Shown here one piece after another: positions 1 to 5,732 of a stretch of 7,368 nt of DNA. This stretch comes from Psychrobacter sp. (GTDB lineage: Bacteria; Pseudomonadota; Gammaproteobacteria; Pseudomonadales; Moraxellaceae), in the NCBI GenBank assembly GCA_029256865.1, contig JARIEH010000233.1, forward strand, positions 1-7,368, given 5' to 3'. Under the pieces are notes generated by a model that was given only the letters and a program-made list of their open reading frames with translations, did not search any database and was not told the origin of the DNA. Made by a program: the position numbers and the translations under genes. How positions within the stretch are numbered: position 1 is the first letter of the stretch; every line of letters starts with the position of its first letter.

Positions 1-1423
1 GAATGCCAGCTGCGTCCATATCGATGAGTTTGTCCTCTTGCATGGCACCAAGCTGTTGAATCTCATCAATAAAATAAGTGATGGCATCAATACCGAATTT
101 TTGATTCACATCTTTAAAGTCGATATAATCGTGACAAAGTAAATTCATGATCACATATTCACGCAAGCGATCTTTAATAGAGGTTTTGATAACTTTTACC
201 GCAGGCATGACAGCAGGGTTGCTTTGTGCAGCGTCGATACTGGCTTGATAAGCTTGTAGATCGGTATCGTTTTGTAGGATATAGCGGGTATTGGCATTGG
301 CAATTTGACTGATTGATGAGACGCCAAACCCTAGCAAATCACAGTCGCCCATGATGGTGTACCCTTGGAAGTTACGGTGTAATTTGCCTTCGCGCTGTGC
401 GACAGCCAGTTCATCATCGGGCTTGGCAAAGTGGTCAATGCCGATATATTGATAGCCCGCTTCGGTCAGCGTATTGATGGTATTGCCAAGCATAGTGAGC
501 TTAGCCGCTGGATCTGGCAGGTCTTCATCTTTGATTTGGCGTTGGGCTTTAAAGCGCTCTGGTAGATGTGCGTAGTTAAATACTGACAAGCGATCTGGCG
601 ACATCTCGATGATGCGGCGTACCGTTTTATCTAAAGTCACAGGTGTCTGATGCGGCAGGCCATAAATCAGGTCAATATTGATAGAGTGAAAACCTAAGTC
701 ACGCGCTTCATTGAGTACGTTTTCAATCAACTCTGCTGAATGCACACGATTGACCGCTATTTGCACCGTTTCATCTAAATCCTGTACGCCTAAACTGACA
801 CGGTTAAAGCCAAGATTGCGTAATACTTTTAACGTCTCACCACTCAGCTCGCGTGGATCAATCTCGATAGAGTAATCGCCTTCGTCTTCAGGTAAAAACT
901 CAAACTGAGTCTGCAAAAACTCCCACAGTTGTACCATCTCTTCATCACGCAAAAACGTCGGCGTACCACCACCTAAATGTAGCTGCTTGACCAATGGTTT
1001 ATTACTGCCATCTGGCGTAGCTAATAAGCGACGCTTATGTTTAATCTCAGCCATTAAATATTGCAGATAATCGCCTGAGTCGCTATTTTTTTTGGTAATA
1101 ATTTTATTACAGGCGCAGTAGTAGCAAAGATGACGACAAAATGGAATATGGAAATATAGTGATAGCGGGGCACGAGCTTCACGATCTTGGAGGATTTTTG
1201 TCTCTAGACCATCGGATATCTCTGAGAACTCCAAGGCTGTGGGATAGGAGGTATAGCGTGGCCCTGAACGGTTATATTTATTGATAATCGCTTCATCGAA
1301 TGTGGGTAGCTGTTTACTGGTGATGCTGCCACGAGTACTGGCATAAGGGTTGTTTGGCTCGACAACAGGACGGACGGTGGTGGGTTGCTGCTCATTCAGC
1401 AGATTTTCTGAGTATTCAGTCAT
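1..1423 (-). CDS. hemN: Oxygen-independent coproporphyrinogen III oxidase HemN (3'-truncated by window edge)
   Basis: Radical SAM enzyme of haem synthesis. The family oxidatively decarboxylates two propionate side chains of coproporphyrinogen III to give protoporphyrinogen IX without oxygen, in the cytoplasm. Reading from the ATG at 1423 gives 474 codons and no stop before the window edge. The family signature KYNRSGPRYTSYPTA lies at about residues 49-63. The [4Fe-4S]/SAM motif FHIPFCRHLCYYCACN is at about 91-106, with CX3CX2C cysteines 96, 100 and 103, plus Cys105. The SAM-contacting GGGTPTF is at about 151-157. Further HemN blocks follow (EIDPRE, GVQDLDETVQ, NIDLIYGLPHQTP, SVFNYAHLP, HFAKPDDELA, HRNFQGYT). 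The remembered E. coli protein (457 aa) suggests about 35 C-terminal residues are missing. The N-terminus is about 34 residues longer than E. coli's. The start is supported by AGGAG at 1430-1434, 6 nt away, and there is no internal Met before residue 124. Identification is essentially certain; the end is not visible. Confidence 0.97.
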   Translation of the reverse strand, partial: MTEYSENLLNEQQPTTVRPVVEPNNPYASTRGSITSKQLPTFDEAIINKYNRSGPRYTSYPTALEFSEISDGLETKILQDREARAPLSLYFHIPFCRHLCYYCACNKIITKKNSDSGDYLQYLMAEIKHKRRLLATPDGSNKPLVKQLHLGGGTPTFLRDEEMVQLWEFLQTQFEFLPEDEGDYSIEIDPRELSGETLKVLRNLGFNRVSLGVQDLDETVQIAVNRVHSAELIENVLNEARDLGFHSINIDLIYGLPHQTPVTLDKTVRRIIEMSPDRLSVFNYAHLPERFKAQRQIKDEDLPDPAAKLTMLGNTINTLTEAGYQYIGIDHFAKPDDELAVAQREGKLHRNFQGYTIMGDCDLLGFGVSSISQIANANTRYILQNDTDLQAYQASIDAAQSNPAVMPAVKVIKTSIKDRLREYVIMNLLCHDYIDFKDVNQKFGIDAITYFIDEIQQLGAMQEDKLIDMDAAGI

Positions 1424-1454
1424 ATGGTACTCCTGGTTTTACCATCTTATTGCT

Positions 1455-1483
1455 ATTAAACGGTTATGAGACAAAATAGTTAA
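1455..1483 (-). promoter_or_regulatory. Candidate proximal hemN promoter
   Basis: Read on the minus strand, a -35-like TTAACT (1478-1483) and a -10-like TTTAAT (1455-1460) are separated by 17 bp. This would start transcription near 1448 and give a leader of about 25 nt before the hemN ATG. The match to sigma70 consensus is moderate and the region is AT-rich, so it may be chance. I see no clear FNR/ANR box (TTGAT-N4-ATCAA) near it, although anaerobic control of hemN is common in the family. Confidence 0.3.
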
Positions 1484-1518
1484 ATAGTTGTTATTGTTGG
1501 CATTAACATTTAACTCTC

Positions 1519-1544
1519 TACCATCATTGGTAGTAGGTGATGGT
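1519..1544. repeat. Overlapping inverted repeats in the hemN upstream region
   Basis: ACCATCA (1520-1526) and TGATGGT (1538-1544) form a perfect 7-bp inverted repeat with an 11-nt loop. Overlapping it, TACCA (1519-1523) and TGGTA (1528-1532) form a compact 5-bp dyad with a 4-nt centre. The two pairings are mutually exclusive. A third pair, GTTAAAT (1479-1485) and ATTTAAC (1508-1514), lies closer to hemN. If transcription starts at the distal promoter, all of these fall in the leader. They may be an operator or an alternative-fold leader, or chance in AT-rich DNA. Confidence 0.35.
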
Positions 1545-1560
1545 TGATTAGATAGTGTTT

Positions 1561-1569
1561 AGTATAGCA
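1561..1569 (-). promoter_or_regulatory. Candidate distal hemN promoter with extended -10
   Basis: On the minus strand the sequence TGCTATACT forms an extended -10 element (TGN followed by TATACT, 5 of 6 to consensus). The corresponding -35 position (1584-1589) is poor, as is common for extended -10 promoters. Transcription would begin near 1554 and give a leader of about 130 nt before hemN containing the inverted repeats at 1479-1544. It lies after the stop of the upstream acetyltransferase gene and would let hemN be expressed independently. Confidence 0.35.
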
Positions 1570-1616
1570 AATCCTTACCTATAGTGTGGTGGCTGGTCGG
1601 TTTTGTAGCGGACTAT

Positions 1617-2567
1617 TTATTTATTGTTTGCTAAAAAATGCTTGAGTTTTGATTGCTCATTTAGGGTGAGTTTATCAGCGACGTCTATCCAAAACACATC
1701 CTTTAGCTGTGTCAATAGTTCGTCTAAGTCTTTTAATATAGTACTTTGACTGGTTTTGCCCAGCTGATGACATTGATATTTATTATTCAACAAAGTATGT
1801 TTTCTACCGTCTTTATCAAACCTTGAAGCCATAAGCCTGGTTTTAAAAGGCGATTTGGGATAAGTGGAGATATACCAACTACCGACCACCATGTCCATTT
1901 TGATTTGTGGTAATAGGTCAAAAACATAGAGCATCTGCCATTCTGACTTAACTTCGCAGCATAGAATATAGCGCTCATAATTTACTTGGGTATGAGGGAG
2001 TATCGGGTTCTCAGATTGATTGTTAAAACTGTCATCTTTAATAATTCTATAGAGACCATGCGGTGTAGTTTGTATCTGCGGCTCTCGTTGGTCATGATCG
2101 TTTTGAGTATCAGCTTCATGGTTTTTTTGATTGTAGGTGAACAGTAAGGGAGCACTGGGCACCAGACCACCAAAACCGACATCAACCAAATAGTTTTGTT
2201 CACCAATAGTCACCATCAAAGCCATATGAGTGCGAGCGTTACGCGGCTTGAGTTGATTGTTTATAATCACAATGCCAGTAATGATACGCGCCTCATAACC
2301 TAAATGGCGTAGCAAAGATAAAAATAGGCCGTTGAGCTCATAACAATATCCGCCTAAACGTTGCACAATTAACTTGTCATAGATTGCCTCTTCTTCTAAA
2401 TCAACTGGTCTGTCCAAAATGGTGGTCAAGCTTTGAAAAGCATACTGAGTCAAATGTGCAAACTGTAAACGTTTTAAGGTGTCTAAATCAGGAGTAATGG
2501 GTTGATTAATCTCCAACTCTGTAAATCCAAGCTGTTGAAGATAATGCTTATAATTAATGTCGCTCAT
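1617..2567 (-). CDS. Arylamine N-acetyltransferase (NAT family)
   Basis: Cytoplasmic cysteine acyltransferase; the family moves an acetyl group from acetyl-CoA to arylamines, hydrazines or related amines. The catalytic triad is complete: Cys75 in LGGYCYELNG, His114 in ARTHMALMV and Asp129 in YLVDVGFGG. The His-to-Asp distance of 15 equals that of Salmonella NAT (His107, Asp122). The C-terminal half keeps a WYISTYPKSPF motif (about 231-241). At 316 aa it is longer than the usual 270-290. Part of the excess is a polar insert (about 146-170, rich in Asn, Asp and Gln) after the Asp segment, and part is the C-terminal tail. Two usual motifs differ: the segment usually reading PFENLD reads AFQSLT (43-48), and the Arg before GGYC is Leu. 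This suggests a divergent subgroup with perhaps a different acceptor. The ATG at 2567 has AGGA about 8 nt upstream. It stands apart from hemN (193-bp gap) and diverges from the small membrane gene. The family call is firm; the substrate is unknown. Confidence 0.93.
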   Translation of the reverse strand: MSDINYKHYLQQLGFTELEINQPITPDLDTLKRLQFAHLTQYAFQSLTTILDRPVDLEEEAIYDKLIVQRLGGYCYELNGLFLSLLRHLGYEARIITGIVIINNQLKPRNARTHMALMVTIGEQNYLVDVGFGGLVPSAPLLFTYNQKNHEADTQNDHDQREPQIQTTPHGLYRIIKDDSFNNQSENPILPHTQVNYERYILCCEVKSEWQMLYVFDLLPQIKMDMVVGSWYISTYPKSPFKTRLMASRFDKDGRKHTLLNNKYQCHQLGKTSQSTILKDLDELLTQLKDVFWIDVADKLTLNEQSKLKHFLANNK

Positions 2568-2615
2568 AAAAAGTCCTAGGCTTTATTTTTGCATCGATTG
2601 TCTTTTACTTTACTA

Positions 2616-2644
2616 TTTATTGGTTTCTTAATCTCACCTTTCAA
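2616..2644 (-). promoter_or_regulatory. Candidate promoter of the NAT gene
   Basis: On the minus strand TTGAAA (2639-2644, 5 of 6 to the -35 consensus) is followed after 17 bp by AATAAA (2616-2621, 4 of 6 to the -10). The leader would be about 40 nt before the ATG at 2567. This fits position and spacing but rests on consensus matching alone. Confidence 0.35.
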
Positions 2645-2717
2645 GACTCATGGTTGGTTTAATTAATGACACACTATGGATAGTTTAAAGTCATAACGTT
2701 TATCTATAACCAAATGT

Positions 2718-2756
2718 AATATTTGCGCCCTGTTAATGAATGCTCTATTATTAATA
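2718..2756 (+). repeat. 39-bp direct repeat, copy A (upstream of the small membrane gene)
   Basis: This segment matches 3154-3192 at 37 of 39 positions. The differences are 2729 C versus 3165 A and 2752 T versus 3188 C. The similarity ends abruptly on both sides and the copies are 436 bp apart. The repeat holds a promoter-like core and little else. No transposase, terminal inverted repeats or short target duplication is visible around it. Confidence 0.95.
2723..2751 (+). promoter_or_regulatory. Candidate promoter of the small membrane gene (copy A of duplicated promoter)
   Basis: TTGCGC (2723-2728) and TATTAT (2746-2751; 5 of 6 to the -10 consensus) are separated by exactly 17 bp. Transcription would begin near 2758, leaving a leader of about 105 nt before the TTG start at 2863. 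The same hexamers with the same spacing sit at the normal distance from comM in copy B, which strengthens the reading that this is a functional promoter core and not a chance match. Confidence 0.55.
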
Positions 2757-2850
2757 GTAAATAACAAGGTTTTGGCGGTATTTATCTTCCTATTTATAGC
2801 ACTAGAGCGATTGTGAAATTTTTTTATAAAGTGGTTAAATCAACCTTATT

Positions 2851-2865
2851 GGAGACACAGTTTTG
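2851..2865 (+). promoter_or_regulatory. Ribosome binding site that sets a TTG start
   Basis: GGAG (2851-2854) lies 8 nt before the TTG at 2863-2865. There is no ATG in this frame that would keep the first membrane segment, so this site is the main support for initiation at a non-ATG codon. Confidence 0.6.
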
Positions 2866-3111
2866 ATAGTTTGGTTGGTTTTTTATTTGGTAGTCAGTCT
2901 GCTCAACTCTTGGATAGTATTTTGGGGCGGAGCTAAAAGAATTGAAGGTTGGCTCTCTTTTTTTGTAGTAGGGTGGTTTTCTCTAGACTGGAACGCCGAG
3001 CAAATAAGACTTTATGTCTCAATCATATGGTTTGTTTTTACCTTATTATTCATATATGGGTTATTTAATCAGGATTTCAGAGAAGAATATTTGTTTTATT
3101 ATTTCAATTAA
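2863..3111 (+). CDS. Small hypothetical membrane protein (82 aa, TTG start)
   Basis: I do not recognise this protein and assign no function. It is 82 residues long and dominated by Phe, Trp, Leu, Val, Ile and Tyr. A first membrane segment spans about residues 2-22 and a clear second one about 48-68. A shorter hydrophobic stretch at about 30-41 may dip into the membrane. Charged residues are few: Lys25, Arg26 and Glu28 after the first segment, Arg49, and a short tail with Asp71, Arg73, Glu74 and Glu75. It starts at TTG with GGAG 8 nt upstream and ends in TAA, 103 bp before comM on the same strand. Both sides carry a copy of the same 39-bp promoter-like repeat, so it may be an inserted gene sharing comM-type expression. 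The segment is visibly AT-rich. The ribosome binding site and the membrane-like composition support it as real; conservation is the missing evidence. Confidence 0.6.
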   Translation: MIVWLVFYLVVSLLNSWIVFWGGAKRIEGWLSFFVVGWFSLDWNAEQIRLYVSIIWFVFTLLFIYGLFNQDFREEYLFYYFN

Positions 3112-3153
3112 ACATATTTTCTAAGTTAACTTGATATTATAGATAAAAGAAGC

Positions 3154-3192
3154 AATATTTGCGCACTGTTAATGAATGCTCTATTATCAATA
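3154..3192 (+). repeat. 39-bp direct repeat, copy B (upstream of comM)
   Basis: Partner of 2718-2756 with 37 of 39 identities. It ends 22 bp before the comM start codon. The matched part runs from about 5 bp upstream of the -35 hexamer to about 5 bp past the -10 hexamer. What is duplicated is therefore essentially one promoter core, without the comM ribosome binding site or coding sequence. Confidence 0.95.
3159..3187 (+). promoter_or_regulatory. Candidate comM promoter (copy B of duplicated promoter)
   Basis: TTGCGC (3159-3164) and TATTAT (3182-3187) with a 17-bp spacer would start transcription near 3194, giving a leader of about 20 nt. A ribosome binding site (AGGA, 3204-3207) sits 7 nt before the comM ATG. 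Position relative to the gene is ideal. The -35 is weak (TTG conserved only), so an activator is possible. I see no CRP-S-like TGCGA-N6-TCGCA site such as Haemophilus comM uses. Confidence 0.6.
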
Positions 3193-3214
3193 AATCTCTT
3201 ACTAGGAAACGCTC

Positions 3215-4774
3215 ATGTCGTTTGCGCAAGTCTATACCCGTTCGGTCGTCGGCCTGCACGCGCCAAAGGTGATTATTGAGGTGCATCTGTCACAAGGCTT
3301 ACCAGCGCTTACCATTGTAGGCTTACCCGAAGCTGCTGTTCGTGAGAGTAAAGATAGAGTACGCTCGGCGATTCTGAATTCAGGTTTTCAGTTTCCTAAT
3401 CGCCGTCTCACTATTAATTTGGCACCGGCAGACCTGCCAAAAGATGGTGCAAGGCTAGATTTGCCTATTGCGATTGGCATTTTGGCAGCCAGTGGTCAGC
3501 TAGAGCCAGAAGTACTGTCAGGATTTGAGTTCATTGGCGAGCTTGCGCTTAATGGAAATCTGCGGCAAGTGACAGGAAGCTTGGCTGTCGCTCGAGCGAT
3601 AAAGGCGGAAGCATGCGGCTTGAAAGTTTCGAAAAACAATGAACAACAATATAATGAGCAACCACCAGCAGCAAAGTTAATCGTGCCGCTGGATAATGGT
3701 GCGGAAGCCAGTCGTGTCGAGGGAGTCGAGGTATTAGGCGCTCAAAGTCTAAAAGCAGTTTGTGACCATTTACAGTCATTGGCTGACTCAAGCGGGAGTT
3801 ATGAGTGTTTGGAGGTTGTTATACCTCGTCCAATCCAGCAGCATACGGGTTATAAAGTAGACTTGGTGGATGTCAAAGGTCAACATCATGCTAGGCGCGC
3901 CTTAGAGATTGCTGCTGCTGGTGGTCATTCGCTATTATTTACAGGGCCACCTGGTTCGGGTAAGACGTTGATGGCATCGCGGCTACCGACTATTTTACCT
4001 GATTTAAGTGATGAGGAGGCGTTAGAGGTTGCCAGTACCTATTCAGTGGCAGACAGTGATTATGATTATGGAACGCGACCATTTAGACAAGTACATCACA
4101 CCATATCAGCCGTGGCTTTGGTTGGTGGTGGCTCACGTCCAAAACCTGGAGAGATTACCCTTGCGAATAAAGGTGTTTTGTTTCTTGATGAGTTACCAGA
4201 GTTTGATCGTGCAGTACTAGAGGTACTGCGCCAACCGTTAGAAGCCAAACAAATTACCATTAGCCGTGCTAACTCGCAGATGACTTTTCCAGCGAATTTT
4301 CAATTGGTCGCAGCGATGAATCCTTGCCCTTGCGGCTATGATGGTGACGGATCAGGACGTTGTCGCTGTCGTCCCGAGCAAATTAAGCGCTATCAAGATA
4401 AGCTATCAGGACCGCTACTGGATCGTATTGACCTACATATTACGGTTCCAGCGCTTCCCATTGTAGACTTGCAAAATAGTCAGGCTGGTGAGACATCAGA
4501 GCAGGTACGTACTCGGGTGGCAGGAGCGCATGAGCGTCAATTGACACGACAAAAAAAGGTCAATAATGAGCTCAGTCCTAGCGAACTCGATAAATACGTA
4601 CAGTTGGGTGAAGGTGAGCAGCAGTTATTACAAATGGCTCAGCAACGCCTTAATCTATCAGCGCGTGGTTACCATCGAGTATTGCGAGTGGCGCGGACGA
4701 TTGCCGATCTTGCTGATAGTGTCGATATTACCAGCGCCCATGTGTCAGAAGCGCTGAGTTATCGTAGTAAGTAA
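3215..4774 (+). CDS. comM: ComM / YifB-family AAA+ branch-migration helicase
   Basis: Mg-chelatase-like AAA+ ATPase. In naturally transformable bacteria ComM is a hexameric helicase that extends heteroduplex between incoming single-stranded DNA and the chromosome by branch migration. The N-terminal ChlI-like domain covers about residues 1-180 (VGLPEAAVRESKDRVRSAI, LAPADLPKDGARLDLPIAI). The ATPase core has Walker A GPPGSGKT (244-251), Walker B VLFLDE (321-326) and the sensor/arginine region GPLLDRID (399-406). Four cysteines in CPCGYDG and GRCRC (371, 373, 383, 385) form the family's zinc-finger-like insert. A C-terminal helical Mg-chelatase domain ends with ARGYHRVLRVARTIADL. At 519 aa it is close to the E. 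coli protein and appears intact. A Gln/Asn-rich stretch at about 141-151 looks like a lineage-specific loop. The ATG at 3215 has AGGA 7 nt upstream. It probably forms a monocistronic unit from the promoter at 3159-3187, and it converges with the cytochrome c gene. Confidence 0.96.
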   Translation: MSFAQVYTRSVVGLHAPKVIIEVHLSQGLPALTIVGLPEAAVRESKDRVRSAILNSGFQFPNRRLTINLAPADLPKDGARLDLPIAIGILAASGQLEPEVLSGFEFIGELALNGNLRQVTGSLAVARAIKAEACGLKVSKNNEQQYNEQPPAAKLIVPLDNGAEASRVEGVEVLGAQSLKAVCDHLQSLADSSGSYECLEVVIPRPIQQHTGYKVDLVDVKGQHHARRALEIAAAGGHSLLFTGPPGSGKTLMASRLPTILPDLSDEEALEVASTYSVADSDYDYGTRPFRQVHHTISAVALVGGGSRPKPGEITLANKGVLFLDELPEFDRAVLEVLRQPLEAKQITISRANSQMTFPANFQLVAAMNPCPCGYDGDGSGRCRCRPEQIKRYQDKLSGPLLDRIDLHITVPALPIVDLQNSQAGETSEQVRTRVAGAHERQLTRQKKVNNELSPSELDKYVQLGEGEQQLLQMAQQRLNLSARGYHRVLRVARTIADLADSVDITSAHVSEALSYRSK

Positions 4775-4897
4775 TATTCATACTCGTTAGTAGTAAAGCC
4801 AATATTTAAATCAGCATGATCAAACAGCTAGGTCTATTTTTTTATAGTGCTGACCTGCGCTTGAATACCCACTTTAAGAGTTCAAAAGTCCTGTCAC

Positions 4898-4924
4898 TGT
4901 CTGGATAGAGATTGAATCCAGACA
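4898..4924. terminator. Perfect stem-loop in the convergent comM / cytochrome c gap
   Basis: TGTCTGGAT (4898-4906) and ATCCAGACA (4916-4924) form a perfect 9-bp stem with a 9-nt loop, about midway between the converging gene ends. Its position suits a shared terminator, but neither strand has a good T tract directly after the stem; the minus strand has only a short TTTT some 10 nt beyond. It may be a weak or Rho-assisted terminator or an mRNA-protecting hairpin. The rest of the gap (4775-5013) holds a 7-T run at 4837-4843 inside a TCAGCA (4811-4816) / TGCTGA (4848-4853) inverted repeat, and no credible gene. Confidence 0.45.
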
Positions 4925-5013
4925 ATGTGTCTAAACCTCTAAACTTCTAAGTCTCGAGGCAGCTAGCATCTTTAGCATTAGTCCAATATAAAATGACGCT
5001 GATTCCAATACAG

Positions 5014-5658
5014 TTACCCACTTGGGTCAGCACCAGGTGGGTTAGCATGCCTTAACTTCTCCACATCTTCGGCAGTGACTGTCTCTTTAAAATCATTGAG
5101 CTCATTCATCACATATTGAGTGACAGCCGCCATCTGCTCATCATTCATCATGGTATGAAATGACGGCATACCACGAAAACCATTGATCAAAATATCGATG
5201 GTATAATATTTGGATTGCATCTTACTGTTGTTGGCAAGTGGTGGATAATATCCTGCCCCAAATGCACCTTCACCTTCATGCATATGACAGCCAGCGCATG
5301 AGTCATGATAAAGCTTTTTGCCGTCGGTCGTGACAAAGGCATTGGTACCTTCAAACTTAGCTTCCCACTCTGCAATATCTGGATCGTTTTCCATACTGGG
5401 CAGTGAGCTGTCGTCAACGATGTTGACTTTAGGGGCTTTAAGCTCTTCGCGGGTCATATAGACACCGCCCCAAGCGCCCGTATTACGACTCTCCTGATAA
5501 TCAACAGCTTGTGCTGCATCTTGCTCTTTTTTGCTTGCCACTGTCTCTACGTCACCTGCACGTTGGCTACAACCTGATAATGCAGCACTGCAGCCTAAGC
5601 TTAGCAACATGATAGCAAATGCGTTGGATTTCATGCTTTCCATGATTGTAATGTCCAT
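5014..5658 (-). CDS. Lipoprotein class I cytochrome c, partner of the adjacent flavoprotein
   Basis: Electron-carrying c-type cytochrome, inferred to be held on the outer face of the inner membrane or in the periplasm by a lipid anchor. A signal peptide ends in the lipobox LSGC with the lipidated Cys at residue 30. An unrecognised acidic region follows (about 35-105). The cytochrome domain (about 110-190) has one haem-binding CAGCH (Cys121, Cys124, His125) and a candidate axial Met164 in RGMPSF, then the usual C-terminal helix (NDEQMAAVTQYVMNEL). Only one haem motif is present. It lies 74 bp downstream of the flavin oxidase gene on the same strand, which suggests an operon in which it accepts electrons from that enzyme. 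The ATG at 5658 has GAGG 5 nt upstream. An internal ATG at 5634 would give a more typical lipoprotein leader (MKSNAFAIMLLS) but has a poorly spaced ribosome binding site. The family call is firm; the redox partner is inferred from context. Confidence 0.93.
   Translation of the reverse strand: MDITIMESMKSNAFAIMLLSLGCSAALSGCSQRAGDVETVASKKEQDAAQAVDYQESRNTGAWGGVYMTREELKAPKVNIVDDSSLPSMENDPDIAEWEAKFEGTNAFVTTDGKKLYHDSCAGCHMHEGEGAFGAGYYPPLANNSKMQSKYYTIDILINGFRGMPSFHTMMNDEQMAAVTQYVMNELNDFKETVTAEDVEKLRHANPPGADPSG
5016..5042. repeat. Strong hairpin overlapping the cytochrome c stop codon
   Basis: ACCCACTTGG (5016-5025) and CCAGGTGGGT (5033-5042) pair over 10 bp with a 7-nt loop. In plus-strand RNA the only imperfection is a G-U pair, while in minus-strand RNA it is one C-A mismatch. 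The hairpin includes the last codons of the cytochrome gene (PPGADPSG) and one base of its stop. No T tract follows in either direction, so a classic terminator is not supported. Confidence 0.5.
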
Positions 5659-5732
5659 GATTGCCTCTGAATTTTTATCGTTATAAGTTGAACCGCATTG
5701 TTATAAGATGCTATAGAGTTAACTGATAAAAG

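Noticed and set aside
1204..1395. Short minus-strand reading frames overlapping hemN
   Set aside because: They lie in another frame of a well-supported hemN and have no family resemblance or ribosome binding site.
1787..2206. Two short minus-strand frames (1787-1978 and 1982-2206) inside the NAT gene
   Set aside because: They overlap the NAT gene in another frame and contain nothing recognisable; NAT is supported by its full catalytic triad.
2718..3192. Insertion sequence or composite mobile element bounded by the 39-bp direct repeats
   Set aside because: There is no transposase, no terminal inverted repeats of the expected kind and no short target duplication. The repeats are promoter cores, so a mobile-element label is not supported.
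3549..3791. Antisense reading frame within comM
   Set aside because: It is fully embedded in the conserved comM coding sequence and has no independent start signal.
4029..4757. Two 63-aa plus-strand frames (4029-4220 and 4566-4757) inside comM
   Set aside because: Frame-shifted shadows of comM codons; the comM frame carries the Walker B and C-terminal motifs across these stretches.
4811..4853. TCAGCA / TGCTGA inverted repeat enclosing a 7-T run, as the comM terminator
   Set aside because: The T run is inside the loop and not after a stem, and the stem is only 6 bp with a 31-nt loop. The geometry does not fit an intrinsic terminator.
5187..5417. Minus-strand frame inside the cytochrome c gene
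   Set aside because: It overlaps the region encoding the CAGCH haem motif in a different frame and has no motif of its own.
5680..5707. GTTATAAG direct repeats 20 bp apart before the cytochrome c gene, as a promoter or operator
   Set aside because: A -10-like TATAAC is present on the minus strand, but no acceptable -35 lies at 16-18 bp, and 8-mers of this composition are common in AT-rich gaps. Co-transcription with the flavoprotein gene is simpler.
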